A DNA stretch of 64,000 bases from positions 27,019 through 91,018 of the forward strand of contig JANXSN010000107.1 in NCBI GenBank assembly GCA_025352685.1, given 5' to 3'. The stretch's first letter is position 1, and every line of letters starts with the position of its first letter. The position numbers and the translations under genes were made by a program. Under the pieces are notes generated by a model. The model made no database searches and was not told where the DNA came from. It saw only the letters and a list, made by a program, of their open reading frames with translations. This stretch comes from Sphingomonadales bacterium (GTDB lineage: Bacteria > Pseudomonadota > Alphaproteobacteria > Sphingomonadales > Sphingomonadaceae). Below, piece after piece: positions 46,033-54,441 of the stretch.

Positions 46033-49000
46033 GTGCGGCTGGGCAAGGTAAAATTCGGACGCATGTTGCTGATCGGAACGGCAATTGTCTCGCTCACGCT
46101 CACGCTCGGTCTCGTCTGGTCGCAGCGCCGCCCGATCGCAGCTGGGGCGATTGACCGTGCGCTGGTCGAGCGCGGCATCAACGCCAGCTATATCGTGGAG
46201 GACATCGGTTTTCAGACCCAGCGGATTGAGAACCTCCGCATTGGCAATCCTGCGAATCCAGATCTGACGGCTGAATGGGTGGAGGTATCGCTAAAGCCTA
46301 GCTGGAGCGGTGTCACCGTTAGCGCACTGAAGGCAAGGGGGGTGCGTTTGCGCGGGCGCATCGTCGACGGGCGCGCGAGTTGGGGCGAGATTGATAAATT
46401 ATTGCCAGTCTCAACAGGAAAGCCGTTCACGTTACCCGCTATCAACGTCCAGCTTTCTGACACCCGATTGCTCCTCGAGACAAAAATCGGCAACTTTGTT
46501 GCTGTAGTGGCGGGATCAGGCCAGCTTCGCGACGGGTTCAAAGGAAGGTTGAAGGCGGTTGCTCCCTTTGCCGGGCGTGATGGCTGCCGGCTCGATGCGC
46601 CTGCCTTGGACACAAAAGTCGCCGTACAGCAACGAAAGCTACAGTTCGTGGGTACACTGCGCTCTGCTCCTTCAACGTGCGGAACATTTCGTGCCGGGCC
46701 GAGCGAAACGCGATTTGACGTGACCTTGAGCGAAGCGCTCGACCGATGGAAGGGCAGGGGAACAGTTGCAACGGGCGCCGTCCGTCAGAACACGCTTCAG
46801 ATGGCACAACCACTTGGCTATTTCAATTTTGCGGGCAATGCTGGCGATACCCAGGGAACATTTACAGTTGCCGGACCTGCTGCTCGGTTCGGCGAGATCC
46901 GCGCCGTAGGACTTTCGGCGGACGGAAGTTTTAGAGTGGGCCGTGCCAATACGATGGCCGGTCGATTGAAAGTCGAGCGCGCTATCGTCGATCCCGCGCA
47001 GGTTGCCGCGTTCCGACGCGCGCTTGGCGGCGCTGTCGGCACGCCGGTGGGCCCGATTGCTGGTGCGTTATCGCAAGCAATCGGAAGTGCTGGGCAAGGA
47101 GCAGTGATCGATGCGCGCTTTGATTATAGCGGTGCTGCTGTACGCCTCTTGGATTTTCGCGCTGCCGCGCGCGGCGGGGGTACATTGTTGCTCCGCAACG
47201 GAGCCGTCACTGTCGATTCGGCCGGTATTGCCGCTGAAGCGGATCTGGCGATCGCAGGCGGAGGCTTTCCTGCGGTACATGGCCGTTTGACTCGCGCCGC
47301 TGACGGCTCGACGCGCGGGGTCTTCTCCATGACGCCCTATCGTGCTGGAACCGCACAACTCACGCTGTCTCCCATACGGTTCGCCGCCCGGCGTGATGGA
47401 ACGATGCGTGTCGAGACCGTGGCAACGCTCGACGGTCCTATCGGCGACGGGCGCGTAGAAGGCCTGCTGATGCCACTCGTCATACAGCGCACATCGACCG
47501 ATGACATCGTGTTTGCGCCCGGCTGCACGCCTCTTGCCTATCGCCGTATCGTGCTGGCGGGAACCGCCCTTGTACCAAGCAGCCTGACACTGTGCCCGAC
47601 TCGGGGGGAGGCGTTGATCCGCAGTACGCGCACCGGCGTCAGCGGTGGGGCACGGACCGGGCCGCTTCGATTGGCTGGTCGCGTCGGCAATCAAGCGTTC
47701 GTGATGGCGACATCGGGGGCGTCGTTTGATTTGAGCGGGCCGATTTCGGTCGCCGATTTTTCCGCCTTTATTGGAACTACCGACCGTCGCACGCAGTTGG
47801 ACATTGCCCGTCTAGATGGCTTGGCGCGCCGGGACGGCCTATCGGGGCACTACAGCGGCTTGGCAGGCAATATTTCGCGTGTTCCGTTTCTTGCGAGTGC
47901 AGGGCGGGGAACGTGGCATTTTGCACGGGGAGGGCTCGACATTGCCGGGACGCTGATGCTCGCGGACGAAGCGTTGCAGCCGCGTTTCAAGCCGCTGTCG
48001 GCGCAGGATATGAGGTTACGGCTGAGGGGTGGGCATGTCGATGTAACGGCGACCCTGCATGAACCGGTGTCGACCAAGACGGTCACAACACTCACGATTA
48101 CCCACGATTTGTCACGGGGCGTCGGACAAGCACGGTTTTCGGTAGATGGACTCGCTTTCAGTAAGACCCTGCAGCCTGAGGCCCTGACGCCGTTAACACT
48201 CGGTGTCGTTACAGACGTTTATGGCCAGATCGACGGCAGCGGCATCATCCGTTGGAATGGTGATACGGTTACCAGCTCGGGCAAATTCCGCAGCCACACG
48301 CTCGACCTTGCCGCTGCATTCGGCCCCGTTACCGGTGCTTCGGGGGAGATTGAGTTCGACGACTTGATCGCGCTGTCGACGCCGCTTGGGCAGCACGTGA
48401 AGCTCGCGATGGTCAATCCGGGCGTCGAGGTGAAAGATGGAATCGTCACGTTCCGATTGCGACCCAATCAAGTTGTCGAAATCGAACGTGGGCACTGGCC
48501 GTTTGCAGGCGGCGAATTGGTGCTCGATCCGGCGTTGCTCGATTTCGGCCAAACCAAGCCGCGCACCTTGCAGTTTCGCGTGATTTCGCTCGATGCAGCA
48601 AAGTTTATCGAACAATTGAAACTCGAAAACATCGCAGCGACCGGTACGTTTGACGGGACGTTGCCGATTGTCTTCGACGCAACCGGTGGTCGAATAGTGG
48701 GCGGACAGATTAACGCGCGGGCGGGAGGTGGGACGGTCGCATACGTCGGCGATGTTTCTAATGCGCAAACCAATACGCTGGCGAAGCTTGCATTCGATGC
48801 GCTCAAATCAATTCGATACGGTAATCTCGTGATCGACCTCAACGGGTCACTCGACGGAGAAATCGTGAGCCTTGTCCGCTTCGACGGCTTCAATCAGTCG
48901 CCGGTCGCGCCGAGCGGCATTGCCAAATCGATTGTCGGGCTACCTTTCAAGTTCAAAATCCGCATACAGGCACCGTTTCGTGGACTGGTAAATACTCAGC

Positions 49001-49071
49001 GCAGCTTCCAGGATCCGGGATTGTTGCTCAACCGACCCGTTCAGCCTGTCGCAATCGTCAACCATCCATGA
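46033..49071 (+). CDS. ydbH: YdbH-like AsmA/TamB-superfamily envelope lipid-transport protein
   Basis: About 1,012 residues. An N-terminal anchor helix (MLLIGTAIVSLTLTLGLVWS near residue 10) is followed by a long periplasmic beta-repeat part. The C-terminal region has VDGLAFSKTLQPEALTPLTLGV, then VTDVYGQIDGSGIIRWNG and LIALSTPLGQHVKLAMVNPG, the domain of YdbH. In E. coli YdbH joins TamB and YhdP as a bridge for phospholipids to the outer membrane, in complex with YnbE. The next two genes are ynbE and ydbL, which makes the call firm. GTG 46033 with AGAGGG is the likely start; TTG 45979 is further upstream in frame. Confidence 0.85.
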   Translation: MRLGKVKFGRMLLIGTAIVSLTLTLGLVWSQRRPIAAGAIDRALVERGINASYIVEDIGFQTQRIENLRIGNPANPDLTAEWVEVSLKPSWSGVTVSALKARGVRLRGRIVDGRASWGEIDKLLPVSTGKPFTLPAINVQLSDTRLLLETKIGNFVAVVAGSGQLRDGFKGRLKAVAPFAGRDGCRLDAPALDTKVAVQQRKLQFVGTLRSAPSTCGTFRAGPSETRFDVTLSEALDRWKGRGTVATGAVRQNTLQMAQPLGYFNFAGNAGDTQGTFTVAGPAARFGEIRAVGLSADGSFRVGRANTMAGRLKVERAIVDPAQVAAFRRALGGAVGTPVGPIAGALSQAIGSAGQGAVIDARFDYSGAAVRLLDFRAAARGGGTLLLRNGAVTVDSAGIAAEADLAIAGGGFPAVHGRLTRAADGSTRGVFSMTPYRAGTAQLTLSPIRFAARRDGTMRVETVATLDGPIGDGRVEGLLMPLVIQRTSTDDIVFAPGCTPLAYRRIVLAGTALVPSSLTLCPTRGEALIRSTRTGVSGGARTGPLRLAGRVGNQAFVMATSGASFDLSGPISVADFSAFIGTTDRRTQLDIARLDGLARRDGLSGHYSGLAGNISRVPFLASAGRGTWHFARGGLDIAGTLMLADEALQPRFKPLSAQDMRLRLRGGHVDVTATLHEPVSTKTVTTLTITHDLSRGVGQARFSVDGLAFSKTLQPEALTPLTLGVVTDVYGQIDGSGIIRWNGDTVTSSGKFRSHTLDLAAAFGPVTGASGEIEFDDLIALSTPLGQHVKLAMVNPGVEVKDGIVTFRLRPNQVVEIERGHWPFAGGELVLDPALLDFGQTKPRTLQFRVISLDAAKFIEQLKLENIAATGTFDGTLPIVFDATGGRIVGGQINARAGGGTVAYVGDVSNAQTNTLAKLAFDALKSIRYGNLVIDLNGSLDGEIVSLVRFDGFNQSPVAPSGIAKSIVGLPFKFKIRIQAPFRGLVNTQRSFQDPGLLLNRPVQPVAIVNHP

Positions 49072-49304
49072 ATGCGACGATATTGACGAAAAGGAAGCGA
49101 GATGCGAGTCGGGCGGGCATGAGAATAGCGACGGTATCTATCGTGTTCGGGATGCTCCTGATGTCCGGGTGCATCAGCGTGAAGGCTCCTGACAAGCCGA
49201 TCGAGATTAATCTCAACGTCAACATCAAACAGGAAGTGGTCGTCCGCCTGCAAAAAGACGCCGCCGACCTGATCACCTCGAATCCGGAGCTGTTTCCGAA
49301 ATGA
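49068..49304 (+). CDS. ynbE: YnbE-family outer membrane lipoprotein
   Basis: A 78-residue lipoprotein. The lipobox is M-L-L-M-S-G-C. The mature part reads APDKPIEINLNVNIKQEVVV, a YnbE signature. YnbE links to the C-terminus of YdbH and helps lipid delivery at the outer membrane. ATG 49068 overlaps the ydbH stop (ATGA), giving a long n-region; an inner ATG at 49119 would give the classic signal MRIATVSIVFGMLLMSGC. It overlaps ydbL by 4 bp. Confidence 0.88.
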   Translation: MNATILTKRKRDASRAGMRIATVSIVFGMLLMSGCISVKAPDKPIEINLNVNIKQEVVVRLQKDAADLITSNPELFPK

Positions 49305-49672
49305 ACGCCAAACTGATCATCACGGCCGCACTCCTCGCTACTGGCGGTGTAGCTGCGGCGCAGGGCTCCGGCCTCGCAGCCGCACTTACGGCCGGTCAGG
49401 TCGGTGAACAAGCGGATGGTTTCCTCGGCGTGCGTGGCACGGTTTCGGCCGGCGTGCGCGCCGAGCTTGAAAGCATAAATATCAAGCGCCGTGCCGCCTA
49501 TACCGACCTCGCCGGACAGCGCAGCGTGACTGTGAAGGACGTCGCGGCTGCGGTTGGGTGCACCACGTTGAAGACGCGCGTTGCCGCAGGTCAGGCCTAT
49601 CAGCTGCGCGACGGTGTCTGGCGCGTACGGCAGGGGTCGGCTCCAATCCCGCTGCCGGACTACTGCAGCTGA
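49301..49672 (+). CDS. ydbL: YdbL family (DUF1318) periplasmic protein
   Basis: A 123-residue exported protein. Signal MNAKLIITAALLATGGVAAAQ; then LAAALTAGQVGEQADGFLG and IKRRAAYTDLAGQRSVTVK with DVAAAVGCTTL, the DUF1318 pattern. It modulates YdbH/YnbE assembly in E. coli. Start ATG overlaps the ynbE stop (ATGA). Third of an ydbH-ynbE-ydbL operon. Confidence 0.88.
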   Translation: MNAKLIITAALLATGGVAAAQGSGLAAALTAGQVGEQADGFLGVRGTVSAGVRAELESINIKRRAAYTDLAGQRSVTVKDVAAAVGCTTLKTRVAAGQAYQLRDGVWRVRQGSAPIPLPDYCS

Positions 49673-49692
49673 GTTGCCGCACTGCACAAGAG

Positions 49693-49721
49693 TTGACTTG
49701 ATCTCGTCACCTTCCTAGACG
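49693..49721 (+). promoter_or_regulatory. possible sigma-70 promoter of the F0 operon
   Basis: TTGACT at 49693-49698, a 17-bp spacer, then TAGACG at 49716-49721. The -35 is close to TTGACA, the -10 is weak. It lies 60 bp before the atpI start, in the gap after ydbL. Confidence 0.4.
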
Positions 49722-49781
49722 CGCGCCGAAGCCGCTTGGTATTGCGCTTTATGGGGCTTTTCTTTCAACGCAGGGTGATTT

Positions 49782-50081
49782 TTGGCCGACGACCGCACAC
49801 CCGAAAAAGACGCTCTTGGCGCGCGCATCGCTGCGGCGAAAGCCGCGAGCGTGCGCCCATCGACGGCGGATGCGCAGGCTGAAGGGCGGGGCTGGGCAGT
49901 CGGTATCGAATTTGTCGGTGCGGTACTCGTTTCCGCGCTCATTGGTTGGCTGATCGACAACTATGCCGGTTTGGGGACCAAGCCTTGGGCGATGATCGTG
50001 TTACTAATGCTCGGTTTTGCTGCCGGAACGCGCCGCGCCCTTCAAACGTCGAAGCAGTTCGACGTCGATTCGGAGCGCTGA
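49782..50081 (+). CDS. atpI: ATP synthase subunit I (AtpI/AtpZ-like)
   Basis: A 99-residue protein with two membrane helices: AVGIEFVGAVLVSALIGWLI and PWAMIVLLMLGFAAGTR, separated by DNYAGLGTK. AtpI-like proteins help c-ring assembly. The start is TTG 49782 with AGGGTG upstream. It heads atpI-B-E-F'-F, 6 bp before atpB. Confidence 0.85.
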   Translation: MADDRTPEKDALGARIAAAKAASVRPSTADAQAEGRGWAVGIEFVGAVLVSALIGWLIDNYAGLGTKPWAMIVLLMLGFAAGTRRALQTSKQFDVDSER

Positions 50082-50087
50082 ACTGCA

Positions 50088-50837
50088 ATGGCAAACCCAA
50101 TGGAACAGTTCGAAATCGTCAAGATCCAGCCGATGGAGGTATTGGGTTACGATGTGTCGTTCACCAATTCGTCCCTTTGGATGCTGGTCGCGCTTGTGGG
50201 GGTGGCAGCGTTCTTGTTCATAGGAACACTGAGGCCGCAGCTGGTACCAAATCGGGCCCAGGCCGCAGTTGAATATCTCTATGATTTTGTTCGAAAAATG
50301 CTCGACGAAAATGTAGGACCTGAGGGCAGGCGTTTCGTACCGCTCATTTTCTCTGTCTTCATTTTCGTCCTCGCGTGCAATCTGCTGGGGCTCATTCCTT
50401 GGGTCGGCGCGTTTACGCCGACGAGCCATATCGCGGTGACGTTGGGTCTGGCGGTGCTGGTGTTCGTTCTCGTTTGCATTGTCGGCTTCGCCAGACACGG
50501 CTTCCACTTTTTCAGCCTGTTTTGGCCGAAGGGAACATTTTTTCCGCTGGCTGTCTTTGTCGCGTGTATAGAGTTCTTGAGCTTTCTCAGCCGCCCCTTC
50601 ACGTTGGCCATCCGCCTTTTTGCTAACATGACGGCAGGGCACGTGCTGCTGAAAGTGTTCGGCACCTTCGTCGTGGCGCTCGGTTCGTTCGGCGCACTCC
50701 CCTATGTTTTCGGTATTCTGCCGCTTGCTGTCAACGTCGCGCTTTCCGCGCTGGAAGTGTTGATTGCGGTCGTTCAGGCCTATGTGTTCGCTCTCCTCGC
50801 GTCGATCTATTTGAACGACGCGATCAATCTCCACTAA
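50088..50837 (+). CDS. atpB: F0 ATP synthase subunit a
   Basis: A 249-residue membrane protein. It has NLLGLIPWVGAFTPTSHIAV, ECLSF-like IEFLSFLSRPFTLAIRLFAN with the essential Arg in helix 4, and the end VFALLASIYLNDAIN. The proton half-channels are formed with subunit c. ATG 50088 is 6 bp after atpI; atpE follows in 21 bp. Confidence 0.95.
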   Translation: MANPMEQFEIVKIQPMEVLGYDVSFTNSSLWMLVALVGVAAFLFIGTLRPQLVPNRAQAAVEYLYDFVRKMLDENVGPEGRRFVPLIFSVFIFVLACNLLGLIPWVGAFTPTSHIAVTLGLAVLVFVLVCIVGFARHGFHFFSLFWPKGTFFPLAVFVACIEFLSFLSRPFTLAIRLFANMTAGHVLLKVFGTFVVALGSFGALPYVFGILPLAVNVALSALEVLIAVVQAYVFALLASIYLNDAINLH

Positions 50838-50858
50838 ACACGCAAGAAGGAAGTCAAA

Positions 50859-51083
50859 ATGGACGTTGGTTCGGCAAAGGTTATCGGTGCAGGCTTGGCA
50901 GCGATTGGCGCGGGTCTTGCCGCCATCGGTGTGGGCTCAATCTTCGGACAGTACCTCAACGGCGCGTTGCGCAACCCCGAAGCCGACGCAAAAATGGGCG
51001 GACGCCTGATCTTCGGTTTCGCTGTTACTGAAGCACTCGGGTTGATCGCGGCGGTCGTCGCGCTGGCGCTCGCGTTCAGCTGA
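50859..51083 (+). CDS. atpE: F0 ATP synthase subunit c
   Basis: A 74-residue two-helix proteolipid. MDVGSAKVIGAGLAAIGAGL is the first helix start; the polar loop is LRNPEADAKM; the second helix has FGFAVTEALGLIAAVVALAL with the proton-carrying Glu in TEALG. Forms the rotating c ring. Confidence 0.95.
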   Translation: MDVGSAKVIGAGLAAIGAGLAAIGVGSIFGQYLNGALRNPEADAKMGGRLIFGFAVTEALGLIAAVVALALAFS

Positions 51084-51094
51084 GCCAGACTTAG

Positions 51095-51580
51095 GTGCCA
51101 CAGTTCCACCTCGATAATTTCGTTCCCCAGCTTGCTTGGTTGGCGATGTTCTTTGCGATCCTGTATTTCGGGATCGTGCGGGCGACCCTGCCTAAAATCG
51201 GGAGGACGATCGAACGACGCGAGGGTCAGATTTCGGGTGATCTGGCGATCGCGGAGACTGCCAAGTTGCAGGCTGACAAGATGACCGCCGATTACGCCGC
51301 AGGCATTGAGGCTGCACACAAAGTGGCGCGAGACTCTGTTGCCGGCGCGAAAGCTAAGGCCACGGCAAGCATCGAAGCAGCTCTTGCTAAAAGCAATGCG
51401 GTGATTGCCGAACAGGCGGCAGCTGCCGAAGCGTCGCTGTCATCGGCGCGGATCAAGGCGTTGAACCAAATTGAAGCTGTCGCTGCGGATGCCGGTGCCG
51501 ACATTGTCGAACGCCTTACAGGTGTTCGTCCGGCACAAGCGGTTGTTGCGGATGCCGCACAAGCGGCGTTTGCGGGTTAA
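51095..51580 (+). CDS. F0 ATP synthase subunit b'
   Basis: A 161-residue b-type subunit. One N-terminal helix (LAWLAMFFAILYFGIVR) follows the short cytoplasmic QFHLDNFVPQ, then a long Ala/Glu/Lys coiled coil to the end. Being first of two b-type genes and starting with HLDNFVPQL marks it as b'. It pairs with b in the peripheral stalk and contacts delta. GTG 51095 is the start, 11 bp after atpE. Confidence 0.9.
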   Translation: MPQFHLDNFVPQLAWLAMFFAILYFGIVRATLPKIGRTIERREGQISGDLAIAETAKLQADKMTADYAAGIEAAHKVARDSVAGAKAKATASIEAALAKSNAVIAEQAAAAEASLSSARIKALNQIEAVAADAGADIVERLTGVRPAQAVVADAAQAAFAG

Positions 51581-51583
51581 GAA

Positions 51584-52126
51584 ATGGCTGAAATGAAAGC
51601 AACTACACTTGCGCCAGGTGGCATCGACCATGTCGAGCCATCGCCCTACAGCCCTTCAAGTCCCGAGTTCTGGGTCTACGTCGGCTTGTCGATCTTTATC
51701 CTGCTGGCGATTTTCGTCGGCAAGGCGCCGGTGAAAATTGCTGAAGCACTTGATGCACGAATTGCTGAAACACGGCGCACGCTTGATGAGGCCCGGGCAA
51801 TCCGAGGTGAAGCCGAGGCTCTGCTCGCCAATGCCAAGGTTCAATTTGAAGCAAGCGCCGGCGACGCTGCAGCAATCGTCACTCATGCGGAGGCCGAGGC
51901 CAAGACATTGCTAAGCGAAGCCAAGCGGCATGCTGTCGAACTGACGGCGCGTCGGGCCAAAATGGCTGCACAAAAGATCGAAGCCGCCGAGCGGCAAGCT
52001 CTGGCGGACGTCCGCGTCGGTGCCGCCAATGCGGCGACCGCGGTTGCTGCGCGCGTCATTGCTTCAACGCACACGGCGACAACCGACAAGATCTTGGTTG
52101 ACAGCGCCATTGCTCGGATGAATTAA
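51584..52126 (+). CDS. atpF: F0 ATP synthase subunit b
   Basis: A 180-residue b subunit. The N-terminus has SPEFWVYVGLSIFILLAIFV, one helix with the usual FWV start. The rest is a charged coiled coil with DARIAETRRTLDEARAIRGE and the end VDSAIARMN. It forms the stator with b'. It follows b' by 3 bp and ends the F0 operon. Confidence 0.93.
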   Translation: MAEMKATTLAPGGIDHVEPSPYSPSSPEFWVYVGLSIFILLAIFVGKAPVKIAEALDARIAETRRTLDEARAIRGEAEALLANAKVQFEASAGDAAAIVTHAEAEAKTLLSEAKRHAVELTARRAKMAAQKIEAAERQALADVRVGAANAATAVAARVIASTHTATTDKILVDSAIARMN

Positions 52127-52158
52127 GCCGTCGAAATGATTTTCGAAAAGGCTGATCC

Positions 52159-52464
52159 ATGCGCGTTCTGATTGCGATTATCGGTGCATTGACGCTCTCT
52201 ACGCCGCATGCGGCGCTGACCGCGACACCTGTAGCGGGACCGGCGGTAACCGGCAAATACTCGGTTGAGACTCCGCTGGAGACCATCGTTGCCGATCCCG
52301 CGGGCAAGGCAGTCATCGATAGCGATTTGCCGGGGCTGACCACGCACGCGATGTTTGATCAGTTCAAATCGATGTCGTTGAAACAGCTCCAACCGATGTC
52401 GGGTGGCAAGATTACCGACGACAGCCTTGTCAAGCTGAGCGCAGATCTCGCTGCCGTAAAGTAA
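52159..52464 (+). CDS. small secreted protein of unknown function
   Basis: A 101-residue protein. Signal MRVLIAIIGALTLSTPHAAL; the mature part reads YSVETPLETIVADPAGKAVI and LTTHAMFDQFKSMSLKQLQP. I know this pattern only as an uncharacterised secreted protein. It lies 32 bp after atpF and 45 bp before uvrC on the same strand. Confidence 0.65.
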   Translation: MRVLIAIIGALTLSTPHAALTATPVAGPAVTGKYSVETPLETIVADPAGKAVIDSDLPGLTTHAMFDQFKSMSLKQLQPMSGGKITDDSLVKLSADLAAVK

Positions 52465-52509
52465 CAGCGAGCGGTAGCATCAAGCGGGCTGTCGCCTTAG
52501 ATCGAGGCA

Positions 52510-54441
52510 ATGTCGCGCCCGCAATCCCCAGATCGTTTCAACGAAGATGCGGCTACCGATGCCGTCAAGGGCGGTGATGCGCCCGATCTCGATGCTGGCA
52601 TTGCCGCAATTCGTAATGTGTTGGCGACTCTGCCGTCGAAGCCCGGCGTCTATCGCATGACCGATGTGCGCGGTGACGTCTTGTACGTTGGCAAGGCGCG
52701 CGTCCTGAAGAACCGCGTGGCGAATTATGTTCAGGTTGCGCGCTTGCCCAAGCGCCTGCAGCGCATGGTCGCTCAAACGCGAGGCATGACGATTGTCACG
52801 ACCAACAACGAGGCCGAGGCCTTACTGCTCGAGGGCCAGCTGATTAAGCGCTATCGGCCGGCTTACAATGTGTTGTTGCGCGATGACAAAAGCTTTCCGT
52901 TCATCCTGCTGCGTGCCGACCACGCCTTCCCACGCATCTCCAAGCATCGCGGCGCCCGGCGCGCGAAGGGCAATTATTACGGGCCGTTTGCAAGCGCTGG
53001 GTCCGTCAACACCACACTCAACGCCCTTCAAAAGCTGTTTTTGCTTCGGAGCTGTTCGGACGGGTTTTTCAGCCGGCGCGACCGCCCTTGTCTCCTCTAC
53101 CAAATCAAGAGGTGTTCGGCCCCTTGCGTGGGCCGCATCACCGCGGTCGATTATGCTGAATTGGTGTCGGATGCGAAGGACTTCCTTGGCGGAAAGAAGA
53201 CGCAGGTCCAAGCCAAACTGGGTGGAGCGATGCAGGAAGCTGCCGAGGCCATGGACTTCGAGCGAGCCGCCATGCTGCGCGACCGGCTGCGTGCGCTGAC
53301 GTTTATCCAGGGAACGCAGGCGATCAACGCCGACGGCGTGGGCGATGCCGACATCTGGGCACTTGCGTGTAAACGCGGTGTCACATGTGCGCAGGCATTT
53401 TTCATTCGCGGCGGACAGAATTGGGGGCACCGGGCCTTTTTCCCCCAGCATGCTGCCGACGTGCCGGAAGACGAAGCACTGGCCAGCATCATGCTCCAAT
53501 TCTATGAGGACGTGCCGCCCCCCCGCACGATTTTGACTGACCGTGACGTGGCTGAAGGTGCGCTGCTGGCCGAGGCACTTGCCGAGCGCGCAGGCGGCAA
53601 GGTGACGATCGCCCGACCCCAGCGCGGAGACCGGGTTCGCCTGGTCGCACAGGCCAAGCGCAATGCCGAAGAAGCGCTTGACCGCCGCGCTGCCGAGTCG
53701 ACGACCCAGGCTAAACTGCTCAGCGAAATTGCTGAGCTATTCGACCTCGAAGGCCCACCGCAGCGCATTGAAGTTTACGACAACAGCCACATCATGGGCA
53801 CCAATTCGGTCGGTGCCATGATCGTAGCAGGGTCGGATGGATTTCAGAAGGGCCAGTACCGCAAGTTCAACATCAAGAGACCCGAAACGATTGCGGGGGA
53901 CGATTTTGGGATGATGCGCGAGGTGCTGGAGCGACGGTTCGCCCGCGCATTGGAGGAAGATCCCGATCGTGAGTCAGGCACATGGCCCGATTTACTGCTG
54001 ATCGATGGCGGCAAGGGTCAGGTATCGGCGGTCAAGGGCGTGCTCGACGCGATCGGCGTTGACGATGTGCCGGTTGTCGGCGTTGCCAAGGGGCCGGACC
54101 GCAACGCTGGGCGCGAAGTTTTCCATTTGCCCGACGGCCGCGTCATTGCACTGCCGATGAATGCCCCGGTGCTGTTCCACCTTCAACGCCTCAGAGACGA
54201 GGCCCACCGGTTCGCCATTGGCGCGCACCGCGCGAAACGCGCCAAGGCGCTGGTAACGAGCTCGCTCGACGACGTGCCTGGTATCGGCCCGGCGCGCAAA
54301 AAGGCGTTGCTCATGCATTTCGGCACCGCACGAGCGGTGAAGAACGCTTCGCTTCAGGATTTGCAAATGGCTCCGGGCGTCAGCGAGGCCGTGGCACTGC
54401 AGGTCTACGATTACTTCCATGCAACAGTCGTCTTTCAGTGA
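52510..54441 (+). CDS. uvrC: excinuclease ABC subunit C
   Basis: A 643-residue UvrC. An extra 35 residues precede the GIY-YIG domain (PSKPGVYRMTDVRGDVLYVGKARVLKNRV, in parts). A cysteine-containing CPAC-like region SCSDGFFSRRDRPCLLYQIKRCSAPCVG follows (in parts). The UVR helix is AMDFERAAMLRDRLRAL. The C-terminal endonuclease has YDNSHIMGTNSVGAMIV, LLIDGGKGQVSA and the HhH pair ending DVPGIGPARKKALLMHFG. It cuts both sides of lesions bound by UvrB. The last 4 bp overlap the next gene. Confidence 0.95.
   Translation: MSRPQSPDRFNEDAATDAVKGGDAPDLDAGIAAIRNVLATLPSKPGVYRMTDVRGDVLYVGKARVLKNRVANYVQVARLPKRLQRMVAQTRGMTIVTTNNEAEALLLEGQLIKRYRPAYNVLLRDDKSFPFILLRADHAFPRISKHRGARRAKGNYYGPFASAGSVNTTLNALQKLFLLRSCSDGFFSRRDRPCLLYQIKRCSAPCVGRITAVDYAELVSDAKDFLGGKKTQVQAKLGGAMQEAAEAMDFERAAMLRDRLRALTFIQGTQAINADGVGDADIWALACKRGVTCAQAFFIRGGQNWGHRAFFPQHAADVPEDEALASIMLQFYEDVPPPRTILTDRDVAEGALLAEALAERAGGKVTIARPQRGDRVRLVAQAKRNAEEALDRRAAESTTQAKLLSEIAELFDLEGPPQRIEVYDNSHIMGTNSVGAMIVAGSDGFQKGQYRKFNIKRPETIAGDDFGMMREVLERRFARALEEDPDRESGTWPDLLLIDGGKGQVSAVKGVLDAIGVDDVPVVGVAKGPDRNAGREVFHLPDGRVIALPMNAPVLFHLQRLRDEAHRFAIGAHRAKRAKALVTSSLDDVPGIGPARKKALLMHFGTARAVKNASLQDLQMAPGVSEAVALQVYDYFHATVVFQ

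Noticed and set aside
45473..46084. 203-codon minus-strand frame between the EF-hand-like gene and ydbH
   Set aside because: Ser/Arg/Pro-rich without motifs; overlaps both true genes.
52465..52509. LexA/SOS box before uvrC
   Set aside because: No GTTC-N7-GTTC or GAAC-type spacing in the short gap.
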